From an uncultured Planctomycetaceae bacterium (GTDB lineage: Bacteria > Planctomycetota > Planctomycetia > Planctomycetales > Planctomycetaceae), in assembly GCA_903921605.1 (NCBI GenBank), contig CAIXQV010000547.1, positions 1 to 39,251 on the forward strand: a stretch of 39,251 nucleotides of DNA. Direction: 5' to 3'. The notes under the pieces were generated by a model. The model searched no databases, was not told where the DNA came from, and was given only the letters and a program-made list of their open reading frames with translations. The translations under genes and the position numbers were made by a program. The stretch's first letter is position 1. Each line of letters begins with the position of its first letter. Shown piece by piece: positions 1 through 7,828 of the stretch.

Positions 1-146
1 CCCTCAGGAAGTTGCGTCCCCGCAGAGCTCCCGTCTGTTTCGTCGAATGCAAAAAGTTTAACACGCTTATGTTCATACGCCAGACTTTTTTCTCAGCCCA
101 CAATTCAATTGAACACCGGCGCCATGCCTAAAAAAATCCCGGGGGT

Positions 147-164
147 TTGGGGGCCGGCCCCCAA
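147..164. repeat. 18-bp perfect palindrome
   Basis: TTGGGGGCCGGCCCCCAA is identical to its own reverse complement and lies in a short G/C-rich island inside otherwise AT-rich non-coding DNA. As RNA it would fold into a very stable stem. It could be the terminator of a gene left of the window, a dispersed palindromic repeat, or a protein-binding site. No T-run follows on the plus strand, so a classical intrinsic terminator is not well supported. The rest of 1-331 shows no convincing gene. Confidence 0.7.
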
Positions 165-331
165 CGTCTCCTTCAGAAAAAATCACCCCTCAAAACACAT
201 CTGCCAGACCAAAAGGAATTCAAAAATGTCTTTTTTGAATCCGTTACTTGAACCAATTTAAGACCGTCGCTCGTCCGGCAATAATTTTTCCAGACCTCAC
301 GAGAAGACCATTCTCAAGGCAGGTACGATCA

Positions 332-1126
332 ATGGACATGAAGATTCCGGACCAGGCCAAAATCGCAGCCATCACTTCAGTTGAGAAAAAGCAGTCGGCA
401 GCAGCGACTAGATTTCTCCGCGGTCCACAATCGCGTTTTCGCGAACTCATGATGGCGTTTCGAGCCTTCCGTGAAATGATCTCCGGCTTTCGAAAACTGC
501 ACTTCGTCGGCCCGTGTGTGACGGTCTTTGGATCAGCCCGCTTTCAGGAAGATCATCCTTACTACAAGTTTTCCAGGAGTGTCGGCGAACAACTCGCGCT
601 GGCCGGATTCACCGTGATCACCGGCGGTGGCCCCGGCGTAATGGAAGCCGCAAATCGCGGAGCGAAAGATGTTGGAGGACGAAGTGTGGGCTGCAATATT
701 GTGTTGCCCATGGAACAGAAATCGAATCCTTACCTCGATACCTTCGTCGACTTCCGTTACTTCTTCATTCGCAAACTGATGCTGGCAAAATACTCGTATG
801 CGTTTGTCGCGATGCCGGGTGGGTTCGGGACACTGGACGAACTCTTCGAAATCGCCACGCTGGTTCAAACCGGAAAGATGAAAGGGTTTCCGATAGTCCT
901 CGCGGGAACCGAGTACTGGGGCCCAATGGTTAACTATCTTCGCGAAACCATGGCCACTGAAGGAACCATCAGCGTACTCGACGTCGACCGCTTTATCGTC
1001 AGCGACTCACCAGAAGAGATCGCTACGAAAATTGCCGAGGCAGCTCACAAACAATTTGGCCTGACAAGAGGCGAATGGAAACCGCGTTGGTGGTTGTTCG
1101 AGCGGTCTCCGTTCCCGTCCCGATAA
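332..1126 (+). CDS. LOG-family protein (TIGR00730-type Rossmann fold)
   Basis: A 264-aa protein of the LOG / 'lysine decarboxylase-like' family. Members characterised so far release the free base from nucleoside 5'-monophosphates (cytokinin-type phosphoribohydrolases); the physiological substrate here is unknown. Visible signatures are GGGPGVMEAANRG at about residues 98-110 and the diagnostic PGGFGTLDE at about 162-170, which form the nucleotide pocket. A basic stretch of about 60 residues precedes the Rossmann core, longer than in minimal LOG proteins. I chose the ATG at 332, preceded by AGGCAGG; the frame stays open upstream to 248, but that part shows no family resemblance, and an ATG two codons further in is also possible. 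The gene stands alone and faces the FG-GAP gene, with a shared terminator hairpin between them. It is probably cytoplasmic, as no signal peptide is visible. Confidence 0.9.
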   Translation: MDMKIPDQAKIAAITSVEKKQSAAATRFLRGPQSRFRELMMAFRAFREMISGFRKLHFVGPCVTVFGSARFQEDHPYYKFSRSVGEQLALAGFTVITGGGPGVMEAANRGAKDVGGRSVGCNIVLPMEQKSNPYLDTFVDFRYFFIRKLMLAKYSYAFVAMPGGFGTLDELFEIATLVQTGKMKGFPIVLAGTEYWGPMVNYLRETMATEGTISVLDVDRFIVSDSPEEIATKIAEAAHKQFGLTRGEWKPRWWLFERSPFPSR

Positions 1127-1143
1127 TCTCTACCAAATGCAAA

Positions 1144-1178
1144 CAGCCCGGCCGCTATGAGCGTACCGGGCTGCTTTT
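1144..1178. terminator. Intrinsic terminator between convergent genes
   Basis: CAGCCCGG pairs with CCGGGCTG, and an inner CGCT/AGCG extends the stem. CTTTTG follows on the plus strand; read the other way the stem is followed by TTTGCATTT. It lies 18 bp after the LOG stop and 37 bp beyond the stop of the minus-strand FG-GAP gene, so it can serve both. Confidence 0.85.
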
Positions 1179-1214
1179 GTAAGTTGGAGAGGAATGACGA
1201 AGTATTGCCCTGAA

Positions 1215-2450
1215 TCAATACCCAAGGTTCTCAAAGAGGTACAGTCCCGACTTTCCTGGGCAGACCAGATCAAGGTCGCCGTCCTGATCCATATCAATCA
1301 CAGCAACCTGCAATCCAACGCCTGCAGTGCCTTTTGGAAAATCCTTCAGAGCCCATCGGTCTTTTGCATCCTTTGGAGCATTCGCCGCAGGATCACCATG
1401 GAAGATCGTGTGCTTGTTCCAGACACTCGATTTTCTGTCGAACGAGTAATAGAAGACGACAGAACCATCGGTATCGCCCGGTTCCACTTCATGAGCATAG
1501 ACGCGTTTGCCGGTGATCAATTCCGGCTCACCTTTTCCGTCCAGATTGGCAAACGCCAGAGTATGAACCTGCGAGAACGTGTCATCGATCGTGTGTTTTG
1601 TCCATTCCCGTTTGCCATCAGCAGCTGTCGACTGCTTCAACCAGCTCAGTCCGAAACCATGTCCCATTCCCCAAACGATGTCTGTCAGTTTATCGCCATC
1701 AACATCGCGGCCATGGATAAAGATGCCAGCGGCTCCCAACTGGAACTCTGGATGAAAAGGCCACTTGTCTGACCCATCCGCGGGCTGCTCATGCCATCCT
1801 TTTGGAGTGATAATGTCCATCCGTCCGTCCGCATTAACATCACCAGCACCGACACCGTGCCCGGACCCTTCGCTGCCGAGATCATGCTTCTTCCAGACGA
1901 CATCCGGCTTCTGCTGTGTCAGCTCATACCAAACCACAACGTTGCCGGTATTCGGCAGAAAATCTACTTTTCCATCGCCATTGAGATCGATCAGTTCGCC
2001 GGTCTCCATGTTTCCCGGAAGATCAATTTCATGTTCCTTCCATGGTTGAGTCGCATCGCCGCCGGGATTCTCCACCCAACCGACTCGCTTACCGAAGTAA
2101 TTGCAGGTCACGATGTCAGGTCGCCCATCACCGTTCACGTCCAGCGGCGAGTCAGAAAAGTCCTCGTAGTAGTGCGGGTTCGGTCCACTGGCCGGAACAT
2201 CTCGCACTTTGTGTTTCGTCCAGGTCGGAGCTTCATACCACGAGTCGCCGCTGAAGATGTCGAGCTTCCCATCTCCATTAAAATCGGCAGCTCCGCATGC
2301 CTCGTAGGGTGACTGATCATTGATCGTGTGCTTCTGCCATTTCAGATCAGGACTCTTGTCATCTGCACTGGAGACAGTGGCAGCAAGAATTGTGGCAACA
2401 GCCACAGATCCGGCGGATTTGAGGAGAGCAGGGCACTTGATTCGAGGCAT
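1215..2450 (-). CDS. Secreted FG-GAP/VCBS-repeat protein
   Basis: A 411-aa exported protein built from repeated Asp-rich calcium-binding loops of the FG-GAP/VCBS type. At least seven are readable, for example DFNGDGKLDIF, DVNGDGRPDIV, DLNGDGKVDFL, DVNADGRMDII and DMDQDGDLDLV. Such repeats fold as a seven-bladed beta-propeller and are very common in planctomycete surface or periplasmic proteins; their ligands are mostly unknown. A signal peptide is clear after the ATG at 2450 (basic MPRIK, hydrophobic stretch, cleavage near VSSADD). GGAAG lies 7 bp before that ATG, so I prefer it to an in-frame ATG 90 bp upstream that would put extra residues before the signal. The gene is downstream of, and on the same strand as, the SRPBCC gene with a 162-bp gap, so co-transcription is possible but not shown. 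Confidence 0.9.
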   Translation of the reverse strand: MPRIKCPALLKSAGSVAVATILAATVSSADDKSPDLKWQKHTINDQSPYEACGAADFNGDGKLDIFSGDSWYEAPTWTKHKVRDVPASGPNPHYYEDFSDSPLDVNGDGRPDIVTCNYFGKRVGWVENPGGDATQPWKEHEIDLPGNMETGELIDLNGDGKVDFLPNTGNVVVWYELTQQKPDVVWKKHDLGSEGSGHGVGAGDVNADGRMDIITPKGWHEQPADGSDKWPFHPEFQLGAAGIFIHGRDVDGDKLTDIVWGMGHGFGLSWLKQSTAADGKREWTKHTIDDTFSQVHTLAFANLDGKGEPELITGKRVYAHEVEPGDTDGSVVFYYSFDRKSSVWNKHTIFHGDPAANAPKDAKDRWALKDFPKGTAGVGLQVAVIDMDQDGDLDLVCPGKSGLYLFENLGY

Positions 2451-2612
2451 GAGAAAACTTCCAGCAGAGGACATGGTGGTTCGAAGGTACAGGTTGCGGG
2501 CTCGGACGCACATTTTAGCCAAGATGGGACACGAACGCATCGGGGTTGAGGCAAAAACAACGGGAGACTATTTGAGGACTCCAGTTAACGCTCAAAGAAA
2601 AACGCTGCAAAT

Positions 2613-3134
2613 CTACTTTTCAAGGTGGGCTTTAATGCTGGTCAGTCCCTCTTCGAAGTCCTTTCCAATCATCTTGTCCATGTTGAAGCAAAGAACCCGC
2701 GCGATAATGTTTAACGGGCCATACATAACCCAACGCACAAGAGTTCCCCCGTTCGTCGGCTCGAACAAAAACTCGGCCATGTTCTCACCCTTGAACGGCT
2801 TATAAAAGTTGAGCCGCGTCTTAACCTTCGAGTACGGGACTGCTTCCACGATTTCCTGCCGACCATGCCCGACATTCTGATTGCCTTCCCATTCGAACGT
2901 GGAACCCAGACCGGTCGCAGGGCCACTGAATGTCTTCTTCATGTTGAGATCTTTTTTCTCCCATGGCGACCACGATGTGGATCGCCGAAAATCCGTCAGC
3001 AGAGCATAGACCGTGTCCGCTGGCACGTTAACCGTGATCGATCGCTCCACTCGGAAAGTTGACGGGCGAGAAAAACCGAGTAACAAAACAGCGATAACAA
3101 TAACGGCAACAATTCCAAGAATGATTGGCAACAC
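2613..3134 (-). CDS. SRPBCC-family protein with N-terminal membrane anchor
   Basis: About 173 aa. A single hydrophobic segment (about residues 3-19, ILGIVAVIVIAVLLLG) is followed by a START/SRPBCC-type (polyketide cyclase / AHA1-like) domain: VERSITVNVPADTVYALLTD opens the fold, and a TLVRWVMYG strand and a long C-terminal helix close it. The family binds hydrophobic ligands in a helix-grip cavity; the ligand cannot be read from sequence. The start is taken as GTG at 3134, behind GAGGAG. The frame continues upstream, but that part runs antisense into the decayed DUF1501 gene and lacks protein-like character. An ATG close by is in another frame. The gene is oriented away from the DUF1501 remnant. 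Confidence 0.8.
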   Translation of the reverse strand: MLPIILGIVAVIVIAVLLLGFSRPSTFRVERSITVNVPADTVYALLTDFRRSTSWSPWEKKDLNMKKTFSGPATGLGSTFEWEGNQNVGHGRQEIVEAVPYSKVKTRLNFYKPFKGENMAEFLFEPTNGGTLVRWVMYGPLNIIARVLCFNMDKMIGKDFEEGLTSIKAHLEK

Positions 3135-3192
3135 CAGACATCTCTCCTCATGAGTTGTGCACTGAACACAGACTGACGCAGTCATATTACAC

Positions 3193-4130
3193 GACGACCA
3201 GCGATTCGCGAATGACGCGTGGGGCACGTATGGACTTGGAACAGAGAACGAGGACCTTCCGGGTTATGTTGTCCTGCTAAGCGGGCCTCATCGCAGTGCC
3301 GGTACCAGATTGTGGACGTCGGGGTTTCTACCAAGTGTTCATCAGGGGGGCAGTATCGCTCTAAAGGCGATCCTGTCCTCTTCCTGACCAATCCCGCAGG
3401 TTACAGACCAGAAGAATGTCGTCGCGAACTCGACGCGCTAAAGGATCTCAACGACAAACAACCGGAAACAACCGATGACGCCGAAGTCGCGACTCGCATC
3501 AGTCAATACAAACTGGCATTCCGTACGCAAACGTCCGTGCCTGAGTTGATGAGCATATCCGGCGAGACTAAAGAGACGCTGGAGATGCACGGGGTCAAAC
3601 CCGGCGAAGCCTCGTTCGCGAACAACTGCCTCCTGGCTCGGCGGCTTGTTGAACGAGGTGTCCAGCATATCGAACTGTTCGATTCCTACTGGGACCACCA
3701 CAGCGGCTTGAAAACTCGATTGCCTGCCAAGTGCAGAGATGTGGACCAGGCGATGGCGGCCCTGATTCGAGATCTCAGAGCTCGTGATCTTTTGCCTGAG
3801 ACGCTGATTGTCCGGGGCTCCGAGTTTGGGCGAACGCCTTTGGGCCAGGGCGGCGACGACAACCCCAAGGATATCCCTGCACGCGACCATCACAAAGATG
3901 CATATACGATGTGGCTCGCTGGCGGTGGCATCAACGGAGGAATCTCACATGGTCGGACTGACGACTTCGGAATGGACGTCGTCGAATCTCCGGTTCACGT
4001 CTACGACCTCAATGCCACAATTCTGCATTTATTGGGGCTTGACCACAAAAAACTCACCTATCGCTACCAAGGACGCGATTTCCGCCTGACTGACGTCCAC
4101 GTTGAAATCGTGCGTCCGATACTTTCGTAA
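3193..4130 (+). pseudogene. Decayed DUF1501 gene (5' truncated, frameshifted)
   Basis: The C-terminal two-thirds of a DUF1501 (sulfatase-like, planctomycete) protein. Homology begins only near 3214 ([20 protein letters not shown]), so the first roughly 150-170 residues, including the Tat signal normally present, are missing. Reading frame is lost in a run of six G at 3345-3350. Before it the frame reads GFLPSVHQG; after it the family sequence resumes one frame over as [15 protein letters not shown]. One base appears to be missing from what should be a codon for the residue between HQG and QYRS. The rest runs uninterrupted to the normal C-terminus (RYQGRDFRLTDVH and the stop at 4130). The usual GWDHH is SYWDHH and the usual GGEFGRTP is RGSEFGRTP, consistent with relaxed selection. 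An intact paralogue of another DUF1501 subtype lies at 23292-24620. A sequencing error could explain the frameshift but not the missing 5' third. Confidence 0.85.
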
Positions 4131-4183
4131 CGCGACGCCCTTACTCCGACAGTTTTTCCCTGGCTGTGCGAGCAAATGACGGA

Positions 4184-4603
4184 CTAAACCGTCTTTGGAT
4201 GCGCCACAAAGAACTCACGCACTCTCGCCACAAGCTGTGGATCTGTCATCTTATCACACTTCTCGTTGCCGACGACTTTCGCAAGCAGCTCCTTGCTTTT
4301 GATCTGCTTTTGAAACTCGGTTCTGGCTTCACCGGGTCCCATAACAAGGATCGCCCCTGCGTCCTTCAGACCTTCCGCAACTTCTTCGTAGTAGCTTTTT
4401 AGATGGTTGTCGAATTTTCGATCAATCACATCCTCCGGAGTTCCATGATGCGATTCCCCGGACCCTGCCTGACGCGAACCACTTGAGGATCGCACATGCT
4501 TCTCTGCCCCGGACTCGATTCGTGTCACGGTCGGCTCAGATCCAGAGAGACTGACAATCACTGCCTGACGATGATCAATCCAAACGCCGGAATGATGAAC
4601 CAT
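4184..4603 (-). CDS. Small eRF1-domain / host-attachment-like protein
   Basis: A 139-aa soluble protein. It opens with HHSGVWIDHRQAVIVSL and later has ILVMGPGEARTEFQKQI and KCDKMTDPQLVARVREFF, the pattern I associate with small proteins annotated as 'translational machinery protein' or host-attachment family, related to the N-terminal domain of archaeo-eukaryotic release factor eRF1. Function in bacteria is not established; ribosome association has been proposed for relatives. A low-complexity Ser/Gly/His linker at about residues 40-60 separates the first strands from the helical part. The start at 4603 follows AAAGG and matches the family N-terminus; the open frame extends 141 bp upstream without resemblance to anything. 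The neighbour upstream on the same strand is the TPR lipoprotein, 438 bp away, so it is likely a separate transcript. Confidence 0.7.
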   Translation of the reverse strand: MVHHSGVWIDHRQAVIVSLSGSEPTVTRIESGAEKHVRSSSGSRQAGSGESHHGTPEDVIDRKFDNHLKSYYEEVAEGLKDAGAILVMGPGEARTEFQKQIKSKELLAKVVGNEKCDKMTDPQLVARVREFFVAHPKTV

Positions 4604-5041
4604 TGCTCGCTGCCTTTCTTTGGAAGCACCGTATGGACGGGCCGCCGCTTGTAAATCCACACCGAAAGATCTGACAAGACCTTTGCAGGATTTATTGAAA
4701 AGCAAAGCCGATGCCAGAGCATTCGAGATCGATCCGACCGTCATGCGGATCCCGTCATCGGACTCGCCGGGGCACAGCGCAAGTTGACGAATTCACGGAG
4801 ATTCAGGCCGATGGAGTGGATTCCCACGACTTCGGAAAGCCGTGCGTTATTGACACATCCCCCGTCCAAACTCAGAAACAGTGTGCGGCTATGGACTGAA
4901 TGTGAGCAATAGTGAGCCCCAACCGCGGCCACTTTCCTGTGACGTTTCTGCAAGTCGAGCTTCGTTCTGTCAACAAAAAAGCGTCCCGTGACTGAGATCA
5001 GACGGAACACTTTCAAGTCTGCCGACGTTCACAACAAGGAA
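4604..5041. other. Gap without a convincing gene
   Basis: 438 bp between the eRF1-like gene and the TPR lipoprotein gene, both on the minus strand. Short open frames exist on both strands (a 91-residue one from a TTG on the minus strand is the longest), but none has a ribosome binding site, family resemblance or planctomycete-like composition. It must hold the promoter of the eRF1-like gene; I cannot point to clear -35/-10 boxes. Confidence 0.5.
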
Positions 5042-6277
5042 TCAGAACGCATCAACCAAAGGATCGCCATTGCTGTGATTCGGGAGTTCAGGTGTCGCTG
5101 TCTCCGTCTGAGTAAAAGAAGCGGTCGTGATCGGTGTCGAATCGGCCCCGGTTGAAATAACTGAGAACGCGGGATCCGGTGTCGGTGCCACTGCGGTTTT
5201 TGATGCCGGTACTGCAGGCATTTCTGATGGCATCGTGGTGCCCGCCGGCCAGGTCATGGTCTCGGAAGGCTGACTCATCATCGGCAACTGTTCGTCAAAC
5301 GAAGCCGTCTGAGAGGGCATTGTCATCATCGGAGAATTTGACGGCTGCCAACCCGATGACATCGACGGATAGTGAGCCGACATCGAGCCGGCCGACATGT
5401 TCCCCGAAGGTCCAGGCTGAGACATGGCCATCTGGCCGGGCATCGATTGACCATACATTGCACTACCGGCCATCGAGCTACCATACGTCGGATTGCCCGA
5501 CATTGCCATTTGAGTCTGCATCATCTGCATCTGTGCCATTTGAGCACCCGCAGATGGCGGCCCAAACGCTGTTTGCTGACGTGGAATGCTGTAAGGATGC
5601 ACGCCGCGAGCCATCGCAGTTGATGCCATCGGGCTGTCGGCACCAGTTGAGGCGGCTGCCATGCGAGAATGCACTTCCGGCTGATTCCAGTCTGCGTGCA
5701 GCGAGTCCTGGTAGTAGGCAACAGCCTCGTCGAGCTGACCCGACTCTTCATAGTATTGTCCCATATGAGCCAACGCTGTCGCGTGGTTCGGATTCACGTC
5801 CAGAGCGCGTTCCAGTGACTGAACGGCCCCGGGATTATTTCCCAACTCGCGTTGAAGCCATGCGAGTTCTACGTGCGACTCAGCAATATACGGCTGGGTG
5901 CCAGCCCATGTGGAAAGCATTGCAGTGGCTTCCTGACTTCGCCCTTGATCCATCATTAGCTCGGCAAGACCGTGATAGGACGGCTGGTGGGACGGATCGA
6001 TCGTCAATGCCTGGCGATAGTATCGCTCAGCATTCGGAGCATCCCCAATTTTCATCCGAGCTTTCGCGAGATTCGCGATGTAGTCAGGGTTCGCCGGATC
6101 AGACTTCATCGCATTCTGAAATTCCCCGGCCGCTGCTGCGTAGTTACCCTTCTTGTAGTAACTCATGCCGGACCGGTTGGCCATATTGCTGCCCATTGTT
6201 CCGCAACCGGCGACAATAGAAATACTGGCCAAAGCAAAAAGTCCGCGGAACAATTTCCGCAGTCGCAACGAGGACAT
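5042..6277 (-). CDS. TPR-repeat lipoprotein with Met/Ser-rich tail
   Basis: A 411-aa lipoprotein. The signal peptide ends in the lipobox IVAGC, with the lipidated Cys at about residue 25. At least five tetratricopeptide repeats follow (about residues 35-210), seen as recurring patterns such as GNYAAAAGEFQNAMKSDPANPDY, each with alternating helices. TPRs are protein-docking scaffolds, so an envelope-assembly or secretion role is possible but not shown. From about residue 220 the protein becomes low complexity, very rich in Met, Ser, Gly, Gln and Pro (repeated AQMQMMQ, SMAGSAMYGQSM-like runs), probably disordered. The start at 6277 follows AAAGG at 8 bp; the upstream in-frame ATG would put 33 non-signal residues ahead of the signal peptide. 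Confidence 0.87.
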   Translation of the reverse strand: MSSLRLRKLFRGLFALASISIVAGCGTMGSNMANRSGMSYYKKGNYAAAAGEFQNAMKSDPANPDYIANLAKARMKIGDAPNAERYYRQALTIDPSHQPSYHGLAELMMDQGRSQEATAMLSTWAGTQPYIAESHVELAWLQRELGNNPGAVQSLERALDVNPNHATALAHMGQYYEESGQLDEAVAYYQDSLHADWNQPEVHSRMAAASTGADSPMASTAMARGVHPYSIPRQQTAFGPPSAGAQMAQMQMMQTQMAMSGNPTYGSSMAGSAMYGQSMPGQMAMSQPGPSGNMSAGSMSAHYPSMSSGWQPSNSPMMTMPSQTASFDEQLPMMSQPSETMTWPAGTTMPSEMPAVPASKTAVAPTPDPAFSVISTGADSTPITTASFTQTETATPELPNHSNGDPLVDAF

Positions 6278-6861
6278 GAGAGCGCCTTTCAGGAAGTCGC
6301 GAAAGGTGAGATTTTCAGAGAGAGGAAGAGGACGGCCTGAAAAAAGTGTCAGGAACTTTGAGTGCCGAGCACCCACAGCTGGTCAGCCCAGTTCCTTTCG
6401 CCTTCTTCTGAGCCTTGCCTGACGGAGAGATGACCACCGAGAAGTGGCCTCAATCGCCAGCTTGAGTTCATGAGGAAAAATTGGAGAGGACCGCAGAATA
6501 CTGCCAGTTCGATTTTCACTGCAACGCCGATTCTTTTGCGCGACAGGCAAAGTGGACCCGTACCTTCCGCAGATCGGCAATGCCTGCCGAACTCAGGCTG
6601 AAGCAGGTCGGACAGGTGCAAAAACAGCCGATCGACGATAGTTCTCATTCAAGAACGGGAGTTTTCCTCAGCTGTGTCCCCAGAAAGCCTGAAGTTCGGT
6701 AACATGCAGTGAAATGACTCAGGGGAACTGGAATGTCCGATACCGGAGTGGAAAACGGCTTCACGCCAGTTTCGCTCGTGAATTGCTTGGCTGCGGACGA
6801 TAATCGATCGATCTGAAGTCTTGCTGAGCCTGAAAATTGCCCTGATCGCTCCGCAAGCTCC
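6278..6861. other. Gene-free stretch upstream of rpmI
   Basis: About 580 bp between the divergent TPR lipoprotein and the ribosomal protein operon. Overlapping open frames up to 99 codons exist on the minus strand, but they have no ribosome binding site, no domain and overlap each other, so I treat them as chance. infC, which usually precedes rpmI, is not here. Confidence 0.5.
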
Positions 6862-6891
6862 TTTACAAGCCGGATCGATGTTCGTTATACT
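6862..6891 (+). promoter_or_regulatory. Candidate sigma-70-type promoter of rpmI-rplT
   Basis: TTTACA at 6862-6867 and TATACT at 6886-6891, separated by 18 bp. Transcription would start near 6898 and give a leader of about 80 nt before rpmI. This is the best match to the consensus in the gap; it is inferred from sequence only. Confidence 0.5.
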
Positions 6892-6938
6892 CCCCGGCTC
6901 TTTCTCAGGAAAACGTATACATTAGTTCAGATCGCGAG

Positions 6939-6959
6939 CCAGTTTCCTATGGGAGCTGG
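6939..6959 (+). promoter_or_regulatory. Leader hairpin before rpmI (possible L20 autoregulation)
   Basis: CCAGTTTCC and GGGAGCTGG form a 9-bp RNA stem (two G-U pairs) with a TAT loop, ending 20 nt before the rpmI ATG. GAGCC at 6936-6940 could instead pair with GGCTC at 6896-6900, so two alternative folds are possible. In other bacteria L20 represses this operon by binding the leader; this structure is a candidate for such control, but no L20-specific motif was verified. Confidence 0.35.
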
Positions 6960-6979
6960 TGAAAGTCGCGGAGATAAAA

Positions 6980-7180
6980 ATGCCAAAGCAGAAAACACAT
7001 AAGGGAATGAAACGCCGTTTTAAGATTACGGCGTCTGGCAAAGCGACTCATCGAAAGTCGTCTCGCGGTCACTTGCTCAGCCACAAAGGCGCAAAACGCA
7101 AGCGAAATCTGCGATCCGGTGGGTTGGTTTGTGGTGCTGAAGCAAAGATCATCATGGATGCTCTTCGCCCAGGTGCTTAG
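6980..7180 (+). CDS. rpmI: 50S ribosomal protein bL35
   Basis: A 66-aa, strongly basic protein matching bL35: MPKQKTHKG at the N-terminus, KRRFKITASGK, and the HRKSSRGHLLSHKGAKRKRNLR block. It is a structural protein of the large ribosomal subunit. The length is the usual one (about 64-66). ATG at 6980 is preceded by GGAG at 6 bp; an upstream in-frame GTG at 6959 would add seven residues not seen in the family. rplT follows after 98 bp, and a short GCGAG/CTCGC hairpin starts 1 bp after the stop. The upstream gene is not infC, unlike the common infC-rpmI-rplT order. Confidence 0.97.
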   Translation: MPKQKTHKGMKRRFKITASGKATHRKSSRGHLLSHKGAKRKRNLRSGGLVCGAEAKIIMDALRPGA

Positions 7181-7278
7181 TGCGAGAATGCTCGCTGGAT
7201 GCTGATTGTCTGGGTGGCGATCAGTCTGAGAACAGATTCTTAAAGTCATACGGTTGTTTGCTCTGAAGGTCCGGTCCA

Positions 7279-7641
7279 ATGCGTGTTCGTCTCGGGAAAG
7301 CTCGTCACCGTTCAAAGAAGCGTCTCTTCAAAGAAGCGCGTGGTAATGTTGGTGGACGCAGCAAGCTGTTGCGAACCGTCAAGGAAACGCTGGTCCGTGC
7401 CCGTGCATTTGCGACCCGCGACCGACGTACTCGCAAGCGTGAATTCCGCGCTCTGTGGATCACTCGAATTTCCGCTGCAGTAAGCCAGCTCGGCATGAAC
7501 TACTCAACTTTCATGCATGGCCTCTTGTTGGCCAAGGTTGAACTAAACCGAAAGCAGCTCAGCGAAATCGCAATCGCCAATCCTGAAGTCTTCAGCGAAA
7601 TCGTAGAGATCGCAAAGAAGGCTCGCAGCGCGGTCGCCTGA
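7279..7641 (+). CDS. rplT: 50S ribosomal protein bL20
   Basis: A 120-aa basic protein of the bL20 family, required early in large-subunit assembly and in many bacteria the autoregulator of its own operon. Conserved stretches are visible: [48 protein letters not shown] and a C-terminal globular domain with [12 protein letters not shown] and [10 protein letters not shown]. The N-terminus ([11 protein letters not shown]) lacks the PRVKRG opening of the E. coli form, giving a slightly shorter extension. ATG at 7279 follows GAAGG. It is transcribed with rpmI and ends in a strong terminator 31 bp past the stop. Confidence 0.97.
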   Translation: MRVRLGKARHRSKKRLFKEARGNVGGRSKLLRTVKETLVRARAFATRDRRTRKREFRALWITRISAAVSQLGMNYSTFMHGLLLAKVELNRKQLSEIAIANPEVFSEIVEIAKKARSAVA

Positions 7642-7671
7642 GTTCGTCGAGTTGATCTCAATTGAATTTTG

Positions 7672-7716
7672 AATCGGGCGAGCCTTTGCCTTTGAGGGCT
7701 CGCCCGATTTCTTTTT
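7672..7716 (+). terminator. Strong intrinsic terminator after rplT
   Basis: A 13-bp perfect stem, AATCGGGCGAGCC (7672-7684) with GGCTCGCCCGATT (7697-7709), has a 12-nt loop and is followed by CTTTTTC. It separates the ribosomal proteins from pheS, which therefore probably has its own promoter (a TATACT lies at 7730-7735, without a good -35) or depends on read-through. Confidence 0.92.
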
Positions 7717-7768
7717 CGCGTCGCGTTCCTATACTCATTTGGTGCCTGCCCCTTCGTTGTCGAGCGGC

Positions 7769-7782
7769 AGGGCTTGAGCCCT
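7769..7782. repeat. Short palindrome AGGGCT-TG-AGCCCT
   Basis: A 6-bp perfect stem with a 2-nt centre in the pheS leader. The core GGCTTGAGCC resembles the GGCTCCAGCC and GGCTGGAGCC cores of the hairpin array at 18244-18352, so it may be a shorter member of the same dispersed family. Confidence 0.5.
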
Positions 7783-7828
7783 CCGAGTGCGTTTTTCCAG
7801 GTGGATAAAGTTTACAGAACAGCACAGT

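Noticed and set aside
4741..5016. 91-codon minus-strand frame between the eRF1-like and TPR genes
   Set aside because: It starts with TTG, lacks a ribosome binding site and shows no family pattern.
6349..6648. 99-codon minus-strand frame upstream of the TPR lipoprotein
   Set aside because: It overlaps other random frames and has no ribosome binding site, signal or domain.
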